Part shown: positions 49,255 to 61,362 of the stretch, piece by piece
Numbering within the stretch: position 1 is the stretch's first letter
Layout: each line of letters starts with the position of its first letter
NCBI GenBank assembly: GCA_019095985.1
Contig: CM032669.1
Location: forward strand, 10,060,270 to 10,124,269
Reading direction: 5' to 3'
Length of the DNA stretch: 64,000 bases
Source: Streblospio benedicti
Lineage: Eukaryota > Annelida > Polychaeta > Spionida > Spionidae
Translations under genes and position numbers: made by a program
Notes under the pieces: generated by a model
Told to the model about the DNA's origin: nothing
The model's database searches: none
What the model saw: only the letters and a program-made list of their open reading frames with translations

Positions 49255-49360
49255 AACAAACAAACAAAAAACAAAAAAAAAAAAAAACAAAAAAAACAAA
49301 CACCGCACACACACACACAAAAAACAAAAAAAAAAAAAACAAACAAAAAAAAAAAACTTC
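49255..49360 (+). repeat. A-rich tract with CAAA and CACA repeats
   Basis: ACAAACAAACAAA, long A runs and a short ACACACACAC. The open frames on both strands are repeat artefacts. Confidence 0.9.
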
Positions 49361-49719
49361 CACACACGACATCACAGAGCATAAACTGTTATGTGTTAAT
49401 TAATTACACGTATAGACATTGTTTCAACAGCAGTTTTTGCTCGAATCGTGCCATTTATCGCTCTCTATATGTCGTCGCGAGTGTAAATATTGCACCAGAG
49501 AAACCCTACTGTGAGCTGTCTACACACCAGGTGGTTTGAGTCAAGGTGGTCATTAATTGGTTCACTGCAATGCTTTTTTTTTCTGATCAATGTCAAAAAA
49601 ATGTTGGTGACTGGATTTTAGACCAACAATTTTGCCTCCACAATATGTGGACTTACTTAACCTAACACGGAATATTCCATTGGGACATAGAAAGCTTACT
49701 TAAGTGTACATAAATATAA

Positions 49720-50144
49720 GGGATGATGTACATTTTGTCACGTTCAGCAAAAGTAGAACAGTGTTCTCTTTTTTTGACCCCCCCCACACCCCCCAAAAAG
49801 TGGAAACATCAGATGTGTGACATATTCGAAGAATATCTACACAATGTTTCGCGATATCTATTCAAATATTACTCATATATGCCATAAAATGATATTCATT
49901 ATATATCAGTAATGTAAATCATAATATTAATCTATGTGTGAAATCTGCCGTGTCTGTGTATCTTTTTTTAGTGCCACATTTAAATAATAAATAGGGGCAT
50001 TCTGATATGAATTTTTTTAGCGCGAGAGATAAAATATCCAAAAACATCCAAAAACTGATCGACCCCCCCCTTGACCCCCCCCCCTTCCCCTAAGGTGGAA
50101 CACTGTTCCACTTTTGCGGAGCGTGACAAAATGTACATCATCCC
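49720..50144. mobile_element. PIF/Harbinger-like MITE with TAA target duplication
   Basis: The ends are GGGATGATGTACATTTTGTC and its inverted partner, with about 47 bases of inverted repeat (ACG, AAAAGTRGAACAGTGTTC). Both sides carry TAA (49717-49719, 50145-50147). A GGG start with a 3-bp TWA duplication is the hallmark of PIF/Harbinger elements. The 425 bases contain C-rich runs but no transposase. Confidence 0.8.
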
Positions 50145-50227
50145 TAACTCTTTATGGTGTAGACCTGTTCCCAATGAGAAGAGGCCGCTCAAAAACTAAA
50201 TTATTTTGCAAAGATTAATGCTTGACC

Positions 50228-50455
50228 TTTCGAGAATTTTGAAAATATTTATTGAAATGTTTAATAGCGAAAACTTGTAGTTTTAATGTGTTATTTTATC
50301 GTGAAAAGTGTCATATATATTTCAACTTCCACTGTTTCCCGGTATATTATAAAGCATTAATACTTAATTTTCTATACCATAGCTTATATCGACAATGTAG
50401 TTTGAACAAAGACTGATTAAACTTTTAAAACAAATATAGTCATAACGTGGTACAT
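50228..50455 (-). repeat. Dispersed repeat, TATAAGCTATATATAAAATC family, copy C
   Basis: The reverse complement gives GTCATAACG-type start, ATAAGCTATGGTATAGAAAA, TTATAATATACCGGGAAAC and TGACACTTTTCACGATAAAA in family order. Confidence 0.65.
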
Positions 50456-50459
50456 GTAG

Positions 50460-52860
50460 GCCGTATCAATGGTTAAACGAATATTATCCAATGAATGAAT
50501 GTACCTCATGTCTATGATGGGTAATCCACAAACTGTACATGAATCCGCTGTTATAAGTCGTATGGTTGACAGATATCAAATGAGGTTGGTCTATACTATA
50601 GTATTCAGACCCGAGTTATGCGTCTACCTTATATCAGATACAATCTATTGTCTTCAAAAAAAAGTCCAACTGCATTTACGGTAAGGCTTTATAAACATCT
50701 TCATGTATTGATGACGAACGATTTTTAAAAAATAATTGGTGATTTTTAAATATGCTAAATATGTGTGAAATGGACGAGAGGAGTTTATCTCTGACAGCCA
50801 TTACCGATCGACATTGGTTTAATGGGGCTAACACGGATATAATCTGAGAGATTAACGTTAATCGTCTGCATTAAAGGATGACTCAGTCTCAGGCAGTGAT
50901 GGATAAATGGTTTTATGCTAAATGTAGAACCAAGATTGAAAGGTCTACACTAAAAGTATGTTTTGCCATTTTTGCCTCCACCGTAAATTCTCGAACTTTT
51001 TAACGCATTTTCTTTTCGCCATTTAATCGGCCTCTTGACGCATGTGCACATTATGTAAAATATGGAGCTGGATCATCACATTTGAAAAGAAATGATGAAG
51101 ACATATCTGCTGCGAAAAACATAGATGGTATATACAGGGATCTAATCGTAAATATGCTGTGCATAATCACAATAAACAGTGTTGTTCCATGACACGTGGC
51201 TTGGAGATACAGCAATAAACTAACTCACAAAACACAGTCAGATCTTTGGGCGCATAGCCACCTGTGAGAAACCACGCTAGTCTGTGCACAAGCCGCTAGC
51301 AAAACGCTGCTGTTTTTTAAAGTTCATTTTGTAAACGATTTTGATAGTTGTGTGAGCAGTCTCTCAAACGTTCATTTGGACCCATTTTACACATTGTTTT
51401 TCTTTTGAACTTCTTATGACACCTATGGTAAACCCTACCAGGAATCGATTGTACCCTCTAACCCAAATGCTTGTTCGTGATGATATCTCACTCATGCACA
51501 GTAAGACACGCGCCATGTAACTTTCGATTCCTTACAGGACCCTTCAGTTTACAAGTCGGGTTTATAACTAAAAAAATCAGAACGATGTTTTTTAGAATAG
51601 TTGTGACTCGTTGCACGCTATTGAGAAAAAAATATATCGCACAATTTTACATATAGTGTATTTTCATCATATGACAGTCTCATTGGTTTATAACCTCACC
51701 CACCATTCCATCCTATTGATAAAATCATAAGCAAGTCTAAAAGAAGAATGTTTGCGATTTGATATGTTCACCATGTCCACTCTGTGAAACAGCACGGACA
51801 AAGGCCCAAGATATATTCACGTCTTCGTGTACTCCTAGCCAATCAAAACAAACCGTACTGGAAGATTGCATAAGCCATGTTTATTATGATAATACTAAGT
51901 TGTAATTTGCTCAAGCAATTCCACAGACACATGCGCTAAGGACTCAGGGGTTGATCGTTCAATCATATGTGTTTATAAACAAATCATGTGTACCCTCAAA
52001 ATAATATGTTGGTTTAATAAATCACTTTCTGCATGTGGTTTGCTCGTGACTGATTGATGCAAAGTGTTGGGCGTTGTTTGGTGATATGCTCCTGCCTCCA
52101 CGATGACTTTGCTATGACATTGCATTACTTTGTTGACTGTGCCTAGTTCTCCATATCACCAAGCCACAGTTGTCTCTTATGTTTGCCATATGTTCAACCT
52201 TGTTAGAAGGAACAGTACAGGTATTAACATTCATTCATTGCCATCTGATGCTTTATGCTGCTGTAAAATGGCTTTAATAGGAAGGGGAGGCTTACTAAAT
52301 TACAGAAATAAAAAGCAGACAAATGCAAGATGGGATTATTGCATTCATGATCAGGGCAAGTCTGAAATTAAACATGATAAATAATGATAATTTAATTTAT
52401 TTTTTTCAAAGTATATATACAGGCATGGTCAGATGGGTTGCACCATATGGCGCATACTACTGTGAAAATAGAATATACATAAAACAAATTACTGACTTTT
52501 TTGTTTGGTGAGTAGCACCAACATATCCCACTATTGATTAGTCTTAAAATAAAGATAATTAAAAATTTACACGGCTATATATCGCATTTCAATTTGAAGT
52601 AAACATTTAGTCATTATGCATCATGTGGTATATTGTCGCCACTTCCGTTGGGGTGATGGTCAGATAGCAGCATTGGTGCGACCTCTTCTACGTATCGCCA
52701 CGCGGCTTCCCGGTTCACCTCCAGTCGCTCAACCGGACCTAGTCGCTTAACCGGACCCACAACCACCCTGTTTTCTTCCATCAACTGAAAACAGCAGTAA
52801 TTGTTTAGGTCAAAAAGTAAAAACTGGAGCTACAGTAGTATGATTAGTCTGAACGGTTAT
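50460..52860. other. No gene recognised
   Basis: 50770-50890 is evenly composed with TAAT/ATTA sites and might be regulatory. The rest is unassigned AT-rich sequence. Confidence 0.35.
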
Positions 52861-52863
52861 GCT

Positions 52864-52963
52864 NNNNNNNNNNNNNNNNNNNNNNNNNNNNNNNNNNNNN
52901 NNNNNNNNNNNNNNNNNNNNNNNNNNNNNNNNNNNNNNNNNNNNNNNNNNNNNNNNNNNNNNN
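52864..52963. other. Assembly gap (100 N)
   Basis: Exactly 100 N. The bases before it carry a small tandem repeat (TCGCTCAACCGGACC and TCGCTTAACCGGACC near 52725-52757). Confidence 0.99.
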
Positions 52964-53681
52964 GCCGTTCGTGACTTACGTCTTTGCAGAATAATTTTCT
53001 CATCCTGGCAGTTTTAGTGCGTGGCTTCAACCAGGGGGTGACAGCCGCAATATCCTCTACAGGTACAGAGGTCAGAGGATGTCATACAACTATATGTGAG
53101 ATCAACAGGAACATATTTTTCTCATTTAGACTCAGAGATAGCTACAAAAGTTGTAGTAACATATAGGTGGTGACGCGACAAGTTTGGGGCTAACTCTGGG
53201 TCAGACTAATGAACGATTGGAACAGTCATTTGGAGGTGGCTAAAGGCTATTCATCTAAAGAGGAAACGTTCAGGACTACAAAAACAAACGTTTGATTATT
53301 GTAAAATCGGATGAATCTGGTATGCAGCATATGCATAAGGTCTTATTATTCCAATATTCTTTATTTTTCCGCTGCCGAATAAAATTATCAAAACATTTTT
53401 TTTACATTTTCCAAACAGTTTTCAAGAGCTAAAGTCTCCTTTTCAATAAACATAAATAAATAAGATTACAATCCAATTGCATGGTAATCTTAATATTATT
53501 ATTATTGGTGTATGGCGCACAAGACCTAGCGCTGAGATGTATACAAATAGATTTTTGTAATCTGTGTGGTCACAATGTTGCTATAAGATTTAGATCTCCT
53601 TTCTGTTGTGTTTTAACATCGTAATTGCTGGTAAAATGATGGTCGAAAGGATCATTTGAATTTGAATTTCTAAAATTCATC

Positions 53682-54030
53682 AGCTTAGTACTTTTGAATA
53701 AACAAATTCCTCATCAGAGCTGAAATATCCAAAAATATCTATAATAAACAAACATTTTCTAATCATATGAAACAAATTGTCTGTCATGAATACAACTTAA
53801 ACATGTATCTTATTGGTAAGTTGGTATAAATTAGGCAATGTAAGAATGATAATTATCAGCCACGTTCTTTCGAATAAACAAATTCCTCGTCAGAGCTGAA
53901 ATATTCAAAAATATCTAAAAATAAACAAACATTTTCTAATTATATGTAGCAAATTGTCTGTCATGAATACAAGTTAAAAATACATCTTATTGGTAAGTTA
54001 GTATAAAAGTAGGCAATGTAAGAATGATCA
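53682..54030 (+). repeat. Tandem duplication of about 175 bp
   Basis: GAATAAACAAATTCCTC at 53697 and 53872, CAGAGCTGAAATAT, TTGTCTGTCATGAATACAA and GGCAATGTAAGAATGAT recur in the same order in two adjacent units. Confidence 0.8.
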
Positions 54031-54604
54031 AATATTGATATGCTATTTTTGTTTATCAGTTATTACAAAAGATAAATATAAGAATATTCACAATAATTAT
54101 GCAAAACAGCACCGCCTACCTTCCGATTCCTTGCGATCCCCCAAGTGACTGAAATTTTGCGCCATTGTGAATTTCATCAACCAATGACTATATATTCATA
54201 ATAGCTACTTTTTGAGGAATATTCTATTATTGAGACCAAACTGTTGATACTCATCTGCGTTTATACAACTCAGCGCTAGACGTACGTCGTTCGCGCGACA
54301 CGAAAAAATAGAATTTGACGTGTTTCCCCACGGACGTAAAACTTTTAGAAAGAAAACCTCGACGCCAATTCTCTAATCCCACACCCACCGCTAATATTTT
54401 CAATATCACATTCAATGAGTGAATGAATTGTTGTGTAATTTGCTTTCATAGCTTTGCTATTGGCTCCAGGTCAAGGCATGTGACCGGGGTGGAGCAGCAC
54501 ATGATACCCAGCAGTGGCACAATTACACTAGTATACATCTAATCAGCGACATGTCTCCATCTACCCGACTCATTAATCACGTGGGCCATTCCTCTCCCAT
54601 GCAC

Positions 54605-54660
54605 TAGCAGATCCAGGTTTTGCAAGGGGGGGGGGCACAGGATTTCATGTAAAGGAAATG
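54605..54660. mobile_element. End fragment of the G-rich MITE family
   Basis: CTAGCAGATCCAGGTTTTGC followed by a G run and CACAGGATTTCATG matches the family's left end. Confidence 0.45.
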
Positions 54661-54704
54661 CCTAAATCTTCATCAAAATTACTTCTTAAGAATTAATATA
54701 ATTA

Positions 54705-54907
<203 letters not shown>

Positions 54908-54909
54908 TC

Positions 54910-56225
54910 ATTATTTTTGGGTGGGTGGGTGGGGGTCTATTGGATTCTCAAGACGCAGTTAAATCTGCATAACTTCCCATGTTTATAGGAACACTTTTCC
55001 ATGTTGTGTGCAGACGTGCATGTGTGGAGCACCTTTCGCCACGTTTTCGTCTTCACCACCTTGCGTTTCACGTACATGTATTTGCCAAACTGTCAATCAC
55101 AGCGTGACGTGCTGATCCCAGGGATTAGCAATGAGAGACGAGCTGCTCATTACGATAATCCAACTCATGCTTGTTGTGTGCTCAAAACGACGTTCGGTGC
55201 TGCTGTTTTTTGTGAGTACTCATCCAGATCCAGGGACATGGTGTTGTCATATTTTTTGTCATGTGGGAGCCAAGCTGCATTTTTTTCTTGCTAATGGCAC
55301 ATTTAAAAACCGGATATATGAATTATAAGTTTCGTATTTGTGCAAACACAATTTGCATGATTTAAATACAAGCATTAGTGAGCCTAGCCATTAGTAACCA
55401 GACCATTGTGTTTCATGAAGGAGAAAATCTCATCTAGGCCATAAACAGTTACACACTGGATCGTTTGCCCATAGAACTCTCCTAATCTCTAAACAGCAAA
55501 ATCTTTAAACATCCATTTCAAAACTAAGCTCAGCAATTGATAATGATCCATTTGGATCGCAGACGAGACCTTAATGAAGAAGGCCGATTGATCCATCATG
55601 ATCTTCATGTGCCACGCGATACATCTTTTTTTACTCATCACAACAACCTGTTTAAGAGTTTTCAATCATACATCCCCTATTAACGCCCGCTTCTGCTGAG
55701 AAGTCTGATGAATAGGCTTCTAAATTTACGGTTATCAGCCTCGCGTTATCCTATATACACACGTATCTGTGGGATCGATCATAAAAGTTGGCTTCAAAGT
55801 GCTCCACAGAGTCCAGGTGTCGGCTGGTGCTGCGATGCTCTTTGCCAGTTGATGCATTGTACCTTAATGAGCTGTATTTTTTAGTGTTTTGTTTATTTGT
55901 CGCTTTATACTTTTTACAAATTTGGCATACACAATACAGCCTCAAATTGCCCATCAACATATTTTCTTCGCCCTCCATTGAGTCCCCCCTATTCTCATCA
56001 TGCTGTTGTTTTTCTCGTTGCCATGGACGTCTTGACCACGAACATGTATTTTGGGGGTTGATGGCATGATTCACCATGGGAGCATTTGCATGGATCAGGT
56101 TTTAACCACCTGCATCCCCTGCCGTGAATGAACACATGACGTCTGCCAGTGAGTGAACAACCTACCGCTGGGTGCTGTGATCAAAGGTGAATTAAGTGAC
56201 CAATTAGCATTTCTGGTTTCTTCCA
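54910..56225. other. No gene recognised
   Basis: Open frames of 65-108 codons lack motifs. 55500-55640 reads like a possible conserved non-coding stretch (AATTGATAATGATCCATTTG). Confidence 0.35.
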
Positions 56226-56227
56226 TT

Positions 56228-56426
56228 GAGTAGAACCTTTAAGGTAGCTGGATCATTGAAATTTTTCAGAGACAGAGTTGACAACGCCTCACGCCGGTAA
56301 AACTCGTGAATTTCCGTAAAATTAATGAACAATATGATCTCCTCAGACAAGTTTGGGACCTTGAGAAATTGTCTTCGTATTAAGGTGGTCTCAATGGACA
56401 AGTAGCTTGATAGGAGGTTTTACAGT
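56228..56426. mobile_element. Tigger/pogo-like MITE
   Basis: AGTAGAACCTTTAAGGTAGC at the left pairs with AGGAGGTTTTACAGTA at the right. TTAAGGTGGTCTCAATGG near 56380 matches the family. Confidence 0.5.
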
Positions 56427-56429
56427 ACA

Positions 56430-57478
56430 AGAAAAATAGTCGGAATTGAAATGATTGACAAAGTAAAGTGTCTGCTGTCTTGGTACCTTGTATATTTTCA
56501 TGGCCTTAGCACTTGATCAGACGTTTTTACGCGTACATCTGACAAGCGATGAAATATAACCAATTCCTTGGATTACTGTAATATGTTTTCCCAATGGCTT
56601 GGTATATACATAACACTTGGAGAAAGAGAAGAATACAATTAACTGGATTATGCTATCTGGCATATGACTGGTTTAGTGAACCGTATTTATCCACCAATCA
56701 TAGCGATCATCGAATAAGTGACAGCAATTGACAGCTTCATCACAGTATTTCTCGAAAAGTGTCTTATGAAAAGTCTGCTGATATGGGAATGATAGCGTAC
56801 ATTATTAATGATTATAAGTAAAATTGACCCTTGTTTTGCGAGTAGTGCATTTGTGTTTTTCGTTTGTTTGTTTGTTTGTGTTTGCTTGTTGTTTGTTTAT
56901 GCGTTTGGTTGTTGAAAACAGCGCTACCAAAGACTGGTCTATGCATTTTGTATATGTAAAACACGTGTCAAACATTACCTAACTTTTTTTTGGAGTCTCG
57001 CTGTACCATGGATCATGGAGAACGGATCACTGTAAAAGCCACTCCATCATTTTGACACATGAAAAGATTAGTAATAGAGATTAATACCCAGTGACTGAGC
57101 AACATGAGAAGTTTGAGGCACGGCAAAAACATATCGTCTGTACCACAGGGCTCATGTTCGTGGCAATTATAATTCATTCACAAAAACTCCTACCTGTTCA
57201 GTAGGTTTGCGCCAGTAACCTTTTTGGACCGGCATGAACTTTAATATCAATTAATTTAAACATAATAGATTTTTTTGTGCATGAAGTGATAAATCAAGGA
57301 TTTTTGGGAACAGGTGTATGTGGGACAGAACGCTCTCAATCCAAAAATTCATGCGGCTTTTAACATGAATTTAGAATTAAACCCAGAATTATAAGTGTGC
57401 TCAACATAATGAACAGAAATATGGTACTTTGTCAATATTTTATTCAGCTCATGTTTCTTAATTGGTATTACCTATGTT
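56430..57478. other. No gene recognised
   Basis: Unassigned; a GTTTGTTTGTTTG run lies near 56865. Confidence 0.4.
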
Positions 57479-57479
57479 C

Positions 57480-57795
57480 TTCTGTGGCCGAATGGATAGG
57501 GCGTTGGACTCATAACCAGAAGGTCGTGGTTTGATTCCCTGTTGGGTCTGTTGGCGGGTGTTGAGCAAAACGACCTCTAACAGGTTGCACGCTGCTCCTT
57601 GGTACCTACTAGTGAAATAAGTACAGGTTAGCAAAGCAAACCTTATAATGTGAGTGATAAGCACGTCAGTGCTGCGGTGGCGATGTGCTGTATGCTCCCT
57701 GGGGAGTTGAGAAAGATACAGTGTGTCAATGAATGTAAAGCCGCAAGAGCACGGCAAAACTGTGCATTGCGACTGTAAAAAAAGTACATTTACAC
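57480..57795 (+). mobile_element. tRNA-Met-derived SINE, copy 2
   Basis: The head reads TGTGGCCGAATGGATAGG, GTTGGACTCATAACCAGAAG and GGTCGTGGTTTGATTCCC. The anticodon loop CTCATAA followed by CCAGAAGGTCGTG matches elongator tRNA-Met, the likely ancestor. The body carries the same blocks as copy 1 and ends in TGCATTGCGACTGTAAAAAA. It is not a functional tRNA: the 5' and 3' acceptor halves do not pair. Confidence 0.85.
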
Positions 57796-57861
57796 ACCTG
57801 AAACTTGTAAGTTGTGAGCCGCGTTTGGACAACTCACGTGTTTAGAGATTTGTTATAACAT

Positions 57862-57995
57862 GGCACCTACACGTTAAATAGGTGCAGATCAGGCAAGTGA
57901 ACACTAATGTGAGTGATAAGCATGTCTGCTCTACGAAAGTGATGTACCGTATACTCCCCAGGGTGTTGAGAAAGATAAAGACACAGTTTGACAAG
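57862..57995 (+). mobile_element. Headless SINE body, copy 3
   Basis: From CACCTACACGTTAAATAGGT to CCAGGGTGTTGAGAAAGA this repeats the middle of the two full SINEs without the tRNA head. It starts about 70 bases after copy 2, so it is either a 5'-truncated insertion or a local duplication. Confidence 0.8.
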
Positions 57996-58846
57996 AATTA
58001 TATCAAGCATATTTTATTGGTTTAAACATATTTTATAAACTTGGTCGTGTAATGACCAAGCCCTCAAATACTGATTAATCAAAAGAATGAGTTGAGTGAA
58101 TATGACCGCATATCTGATCAACAGATGGTATCATTGATTTCACACCAATCTATCCTTCTTTTTTTTAGCTATTCAAACTGTTGAAATTATGATATAATCA
58201 TGCATATGAGATCAAGTTAAATGGCACTAAAACTGACTAAATGAACTTCAATAAATGCAGATGTGATTATGTTGTAAACGAAAAATATCCCACTCGAAAA
58301 AATAAAAATAAACTTCATACACAACGGACTCCACATTATTTTAAGTTGTTACTTCGAAAGTGTCTTAAACATTATTAAAACTCTATAGGTATGCAGTATA
58401 TGGATTCATTTCAAGTGTATTTCTTTTCTGCTACTTTATCATAAATCTAAATGTTTCCTAAAAATTAAATATCTTAGAGAACATTTTCGAAGTCACAGCT
58501 TCCTTATCATTTTTTATGAATATCAATAAACTTGTTCATTTCATAGGACCAAGTGTCTCAATTGTTGCTTAATACCTACAATAATCATTGTATGAAACCC
58601 GTCGAAGGTTACTCACAGTAGTCTTCGTCATAAGAGTAACCTTCGTCATCTCGATTCATAATTATATCACGGATTATTTCTGCCATGGTGAGTTCCACCT
58701 TGAAACACGGGTATAGTCCGCGGGCTCCGTGTACCCCTACTCCCCCCCGTAGGAGTTTTCACAAACATGTTTTTTTACCTTAGATACTACTCTTAAGGAA
58801 AAATGACGTTTGCCCAAAATATTTGATGGTGAAATATATTTTTCGG

Positions 58847-59317
58847 GGTCAAACAGGGGTCATCTGGACAAAATTTCATAAAATTGCATTTATCTCGATT
58901 AATAACAAATTTGGAGTAAAAACTTGTATTGACTTTAGATAGGAACATGTGTATGTGGAATCCAAATAAAACATCAGATTTGACCTTCGACCTCTCCTTC
59001 AAGGTCAAACAGGGGTCATTGTGGTCAAAATTTCATAAAATTGCATTTATCTCGATTAATAACAAATTTGGAGTAAAAACTTGTATTGACTTTAGATAGG
59101 AACATGTGTATGTGGAATCCAAATAAAACATCAGATTTGACCTTCGACCTCTCCTTCAAGGTCAAACAGGGGTCATTGTGGTCAATATTTCATAAAATTG
59201 CATTTATCTCGATTAATAACAAATTTAGAGTAACAACTTGTATTGACCTTAGATAGGAACATGTGTACGTGGAATTCAAATTAAACATCACATTTGACCT
59301 TTGACCTCTCCATCAAG
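58847..59317. repeat. Three tandem units of about 157 bp (left arm of element B)
   Basis: Each unit runs through GGTCAAACAGGGGTCAT, ATAAAATTGCATTTATCTCG, TTAATAACAAATTTGGAGTA and AGATAGGAACATGTGTATG to ATTTGACCTTCGACCTCTCC. Units 1 and 2 are nearly identical; unit 3 is more diverged. AGGTCA-type half-sites recur at unit borders. Confidence 0.85.
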
Positions 59318-59747
59318 GTTACACTAGTAGGTCAATTGCAGGAATTTTGTTCATTTTTGCGTTTACGAAAGAAATGAGCAGCTTTGAATATTTCATTTGT
59401 TAATAATCCACGATAAATTAGTTTAATTGATATAAGCATTTGTATTCTAGATTGGGATTACTTTTATGTTTTATTTTGATCAATACTTTATTAACTAATT
59501 ATGCAAAAATATACGGACGGAATTAACATGATGGTAAATGCCATGGTTATCCCAGAGGTTGAACTAAGAAAATGATGATAAACCATTTTGGACCAAAGTT
59601 AATTTATTAGACACCCAATCATAGGAGTTAGCTTGTTTACTCTGATCATATTCATAAAGAGAAGCCATTGAAACTGCCTTTGAATATGTTTCATCAGTTC
59701 CTGAGCAGCCTGTGTACTTGTCCTGTAATTACAAGTACTTAGATATT

Positions 59748-59818
59748 AGCAAAAGGATTTTTATATCATTCATGAAGTTAGTAACAGAGGATTTTTATAT
59801 CATTCATGAAGTTAGTAA
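59748..59818 (+). repeat. Short tandem duplication in the centre of element B
   Basis: AGGATTTTTATATCATTCAT GAAGTTAGTAA occurs twice, about 36 bases apart. Confidence 0.8.
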
Positions 59819-60082
59819 ATCACTTACATTAATTATGTTAATGTAGAGAGAAACTAAGAGCTGAACAACGTTGATCATTCGTAAAAAGATCACTTGAGTA
59901 ATAGTGATGGACATTTCTATTTTGCCTTGAACATATTTTTTCTATGACTGGCAACTGGAATAGAATATGTAGATATATTGGAATTAATTGGCTAGATGTA
60001 AGTATTGACATCAGAGGATTATTTCTCCAAGTTTATAGGACTATATCACATAGCTTCTACAAGGACTTAAACTCTCGGCCCT

Positions 60083-60214
60083 TACCACTGTGGCACCTAT
60101 TCACAAAGCACTTAAGGCAGACCACCCGGGTCGGTCAGAATGTCCGAGTGGTCTAAATGCGGCAGTTATACCTGTCTTAAGTGGTTGGTGAATAGGAGCC
60201 TCAGTACAGTGGTA
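60083..60214. mobile_element. 132-bp palindromic MITE nested in element B
   Basis: TACCACTGTGGCACCTATTC, ACAAAGCACTTAAGGCAG on the left pairs with CTGTCTTAAGTGGTTGGTGA, ATAGGAGCC...ACAGTGGTA on the right. It lies in the non-repeated centre of the fold-back element. Confidence 0.6.
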
Positions 60215-61039
60215 GTGTGTACTCAGGTGAACGTGTATAGCGATTATTATGACAGTGACAAGCTTGCCATCACCAACAGAAATCACAAGTGAATGTTATT
60301 GATAAATTTGATTTTTTTTTTTCTTTATTGATAGTTCAACCTCTGGATCTTGATCTGATTTTCATTTTATTGCTTTTAGATATTTGAGATTTGTGAATTT
60401 GCTGTAGCATTCTTTGTGATAACCATAGCATTTACTGCCATATTTAGTCGGTACACTTTTGCAAATTTCATCGTAATGCTGTTTTAGATCCTTTACACTT
60501 TGTCTCACTTCAATTGTTTCTTAATTTTCTCCAACTTGAATCTGATAAATTATCTATTTTGAAAGACTGCGTACTTCTAAAAGTTATGATGCATGATTTT
60601 ATATTGCCCTTTTTTCTTGTTTTGCATTGCATCTTAGATTTCATTTTCACTGAATTTTCCATGATTTAGCAATGACCATTGTATTATGAAGATGTATTAA
60701 ATTTGTTGCTCTTTTTGTAAGTTACGCATTTTTTAATCCAATGTCCAATCAAATAATACTAAAACATAACAAAATTTGAGAAAATGCACTTTATGAAGAT
60801 ATCAATGATACTGATGCGGCCTCAAATTCTACCAATAAAAGTGAAACCCATTGATATATTAAACTATTTAGTAAAATATTGATTAAAATAAAACATAATG
60901 TAATTCCAATCTAGAATACAAATGCTTATATCAATAAAACTAATTTATCGTGGATTATTAACAAATGAAATATTCAAAGCTGCTCATTTCTTTTTCGTAA
61001 AATGCAAAAAATGAACAAAATTCCTGAAATTGACCTACT

Positions 61040-61362
61040 AGTGTAACCTTGATGGAGAGGTCAAAGGTCAAATGTGATGTTTAATTTGAATTCCACATAC
61101 ACATGTTCCTATCTAAGGTCAATACAAGTTGTTACTCTAAATTTGTTATTAATCGAGATAAATGCAATTTTATGAAATTTTGACCACAATGACCCCTGTT
61201 TGACCTTGAAGGCGAGGTCGAAGGTCAAATCTGATGTTTTATTTGGATTCCACATACACATGTTCCTATCTAAAGTCAATACAAGTTTTTACTCCAAATT
61301 TGTTATTGATTGAGATAAATGCAATTTTATGAAATTTTGACCCGATGACCCCTGTTTGACCC
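61040..61362. repeat. Two tandem units, inverted (right arm of element B)
   Basis: Complementary copies of the left-arm unit, about 155 bases apart. One unit fewer than the left arm, which points to unequal exchange or slippage after insertion. Confidence 0.8.

Noticed and set aside
57480-57552. Functional tRNA-Met gene
   Set aside because: The acceptor stem does not pair, there is no terminator after it, and the sequence continues into a SINE body shared with another copy.
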